Source: J054 sp965223095 (lineage in GTDB: Bacteria; Pseudomonadota; Gammaproteobacteria; Steroidobacterales; GCA-2729495). From it: 64,000 nt of DNA. The stretch is from assembly GCA_965223095.1 (NCBI GenBank), contig OZ244979.1:372001-436000 (forward strand), read 5' to 3'. The translations under genes were made by a program, and so were the position numbers. Numbering within the stretch: the first letter of the stretch is position 1; every line of letters begins with the position of its first letter. Positions 61,817-64,000 of this stretch are shown here, piece after piece. The notes under the pieces were generated by a model that was not told the DNA's origin, did not search any database, and worked only from the letters and a program-made list of their open reading frames with translations.

Positions 61817-62685
61817 ATGAAATCACCAGAACTCGATCATTTGGGCTTCGCCTGCCGTGATTTGGAACCCCTGCTGAAGACCTTTTTCAGCCTAGGTTTC
61901 GCGCCCACTCAAGCCGAAAGGCTCCAAGGCGTAGATCGCAGGGGTAGGCCATTTTCTCTCGGGCAAATCAGTGCTCATGTCGTTTTGGGCAACACTTATA
62001 TAGAGCTGAGCGCCGTGCCCGACCCCACCACCGGCAATCACTTGGAGCCGTTCTTGGCACGCCACGAAGGCCTGCACATCCTGGCGCTTCGCGCGGAAGA
62101 CATTGCGGCGGCCCACCGACGGGCACGCGATGCTCAAAAGAACCCCAGCAGGCTGCAGAATGCGACGCGGCAGATCAACTACGGCGATCAACAGGGCAGC
62201 GCAAGATTTCGCTGGTGGATGTTGCCCGCGAGTGACATGCCTAGCGCTCTACTGTGTTATGTGGACAACCAAAAACCGGAGCTAGTCTATCAGGCCGCCG
62301 TGCAAGAACATCCTAATGGAGCACTGGATGTGTCAGCCGTGCTTATTCGCGCCGCGGACCCTGCACAATCAATCCAGCACTGGCTACCGATCACGACGAA
62401 CTCCGCACCGCATGAGAAAAATTGTATTGAACTGCCCAATGCGCAACTGCGATTTTCTCGTTATGAGAATCTTGATTTACCTCAGGCACCCTGTCTTGCC
62501 GGACTTGAAGTAACGGTGCAAATTTGCAGCTTGTCGAGAAATTGGTCGTGGATGCAGGCTGGCAAGTATTCGAACAAACTTCGACTACACTGGGCTTGCA
62601 TCTAACAGAACCAGCCAACGCGATTCTGTTATTTCGGGAAGTCTCTAGCGATAAACCCATGCAAGCGGGGAATTTCACGGCATGA
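61817..62685 (+). pseudogene. VOC/glyoxalase-like protein, apparent one-base frameshift
   Basis: The frame from ATG 61817 (MKSPELDHLGFACRDLEPLL) ends early at 62605 with an unlikely tail. Adding one A in the AAA run at 62520-62522 restores a continuation NLQLVEKLVVDAGWQVFEQT to a stop at 62685, for 289 residues. The Glyoxalase_3-type VOC domain shows LDHLGFACRDL and VLGNTYIELSAVPDP. The restored stop overlaps the transporter start (ATGA), which supports the repaired frame. It may act on the substrate of the neighbouring cluster. It diverges from the TonB receptor gene. Confidence 0.82.
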
Positions 62686-64000
62686 GCGATCCAATAGCAA
62701 CGCGGAACCAGCGACTGAGCAGCAAGCAAGCTTGGTATGCCGTGGGCGTACTCATGATCGCCTATACCTTTTCATTCATTGACCGGTCTATTTTGTCGCT
62801 CATGGTGGCACCGGTACGTCGGGACCTGAACATCACCGATACCCAGTTTGGCTTATTACACGGTCTAGCCTTCGCGATCTTCTATACGGCATTGGGCATA
62901 CCCATTGCACGCCTGGCAGACCGGTACAGCCGCCGCTGGCTCATTGCCATCGGCGTGTTTGTATGGAGTCTGGCCACGGCCTTATGTGGCTTGGCCAAAA
63001 ACTTCGGCCAACTGTTTGCCGCGCGCATTGGCGTGGGCATTGGTGAAGCAAGCTTATCTCCCGCGGCTTACTCAATGATCGCCGACATGTTCCCTAAGGA
63101 AATGTTAGGACGCGCCCTTAGCGTTTATAACGTCGGCGTATTTTTGGGCGGCGGACTGGCACTAATAATAGGCGGGATTGTGGTCGCCGCCGTCGGCGAA
63201 GCAACACTGTATTCCTTGCCACTATTGGGAGAACTGCGGGGCTGGCAATTGACCTTCATAGTCGTTGGCCTGCCCGGCATATTGGTTGCCCTACTGACCT
63301 TAACCCTTAGAGAACCACCCCGGCCCGCCGCCAAGAAACCGGAGGAATCGGCAAGTATTCCACTACGCCGAGTCTTAGGATTTCTTGCGCAAAATCGTAG
63401 AACCTTCGCGATGCACTTTCTGGGATTCAGTGCATTAGCTTTGCTTTACAATGCAGTGTTCGCATGGTCTCCAGCACTGCTCAGTCGACGTTTTGGCGTG
63501 AGTGGCGGCGATACAGGACTGTATTTGGGTAGCATCGTCTTGCTGTTCGCCACCACGGGCATACTCGCCGGCGGCTGGTATACCGATTGGCAGGCCCGCC
63601 GCGGCAAAACCGATGCACCCATACGCACAGGCTTAGTCGCCGCGCTAGCTCTTATCCCACTCATCACCGCCGCCCCACTGATGCCCAGCTTGCCGCTCAC
63701 GCTAGCAGTTTACTGCCCCTTGATGTTTTTTATTAGCTTTCCCTGGGCCGCCGCGGCCGCCGCGCTGCAAATCCTCTCCCCGCCACGCATGCGCGCCCAA
63801 GTCTCCGCCTGCTATTTGTTTATTGTTAACCTCGCGGGCATTGGCTGCGGACCCGTGTTGACAGCTTTGGTCACAGATTACGTCTTTCAGGATGATGCCG
63901 CGCTTCCCTACTCTCTGGTCACGGTGGGAGTCGTATCTGCGATTGTTAGCGCGGTGTTTCTGGCGAGCGGCCTCGGACACTTCCGTACCAGTGCCAGCCA
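62682..64000 (+). CDS. MFS transporter (3' truncated by window end)
   Basis: An open frame from ATG 62682 that overlaps the VOC stop and runs past the window edge; at least 439 residues. It begins MSDPIATRNQRLSSKQAWYA and shows the MFS A-motif-like loop ARLADRYSRRWLIAIGVFVW, helix 1 YTFSFIDRSILSLMVAPV and GIGEASLSPAAYSMIADMFP, as in the spinster-like subgroup. About eleven hydrophobic segments are visible. The substrate is unknown, possibly an aromatic or organic acid given the cluster. Confidence 0.93.
   Translation, partial: MSDPIATRNQRLSSKQAWYAVGVLMIAYTFSFIDRSILSLMVAPVRRDLNITDTQFGLLHGLAFAIFYTALGIPIARLADRYSRRWLIAIGVFVWSLATALCGLAKNFGQLFAARIGVGIGEASLSPAAYSMIADMFPKEMLGRALSVYNVGVFLGGGLALIIGGIVVAAVGEATLYSLPLLGELRGWQLTFIVVGLPGILVALLTLTLREPPRPAAKKPEESASIPLRRVLGFLAQNRRTFAMHFLGFSALALLYNAVFAWSPALLSRRFGVSGGDTGLYLGSIVLLFATTGILAGGWYTDWQARRGKTDAPIRTGLVAALALIPLITAAPLMPSLPLTLAVYCPLMFFISFPWAAAAAALQILSPPRMRAQVSACYLFIVNLAGIGCGPVLTALVTDYVFQDDAALPYSLVTVGVVSAIVSAVFLASGLGHFRTSAS

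Overview
The window comes from a gammaproteobacterial chromosome of moderately high GC, probably an environmental or marine lineage. The evidence is the E. coli/Pseudomonas-like order birA-coaX-SPOR protein-tRNA cluster-tufB-tRNA-Trp-secE-nusG-rplKAJL-rpoBC-rpsL-rpsG-fusA-tufA-rpsJ, followed by complete S10, spc and alpha operons, all on the minus strand from about 46.4 kb down to 10.9 kb. The genus cannot be fixed from sequence alone. There are no rRNA genes, no CRISPR array and no prophage.

Layout. 1-3940: the end of an RND membrane-fusion gene and a complete RND pump. 4250-6514: four small plus-strand genes, AT-richer than their neighbours, separated by integron attC-like sites; stop codons lie inside the R'' boxes and no integrase gene is visible (a CALIN, cluster of attC sites lacking integrase). 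6549-6639: an inverted pair of short repeats. 6777-7575: a frameshifted gene for a PEP-CTERM-type surface protein, divergent from a secreted FG-GAP-like protein (7782-9455). 9455-10862: a REP-associated (Y1/HUH) transposase flanked by inverted families of the same short repeat. 10856-43265: translation, transcription and secretion genes with five tRNAs. 43280-46363: SPOR protein, coaX, birA, plsY. 46509-49343: an M61 PDZ protease and a CtlX-like amidinohydrolase. 49437-56538: an envelope-glycan cluster of six glycosyltransferases, including a tandem pair of atypical GT-B enzymes, then an IS3-family transposase remnant and an AT-rich sulfotransferase gene (to 57528). 57977-64000: a probable uptake/catabolism cluster (isochorismatase-like hydrolase, double-cupin protein, TonB-dependent receptor, VOC protein, MFS transporter running off the end).

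How the genes work together. The minus-strand block makes most of the ribosome, RNA polymerase core and alpha, EF-Tu (two nearly identical copies), EF-G, NusG and SecE/SecY. Readable control points are a strong promoter before rpsL, an L10 leader before rplJ, a hairpin between rplL and rpoB, and a consensus-like promoter at the end of rpsJ that opens a roughly 260-nt structured leader before rplC. This last suggests that the S10 operon here has its autonomous promoter and leader downstream of rpsJ rather than upstream.

Four genes (6777-7575, rpsG, the TonB receptor and the VOC gene) each need a one-base correction to be intact. One is the essential rpsG and two changes are in homopolymers, so sequencing or assembly error is the simplest explanation for most of them.
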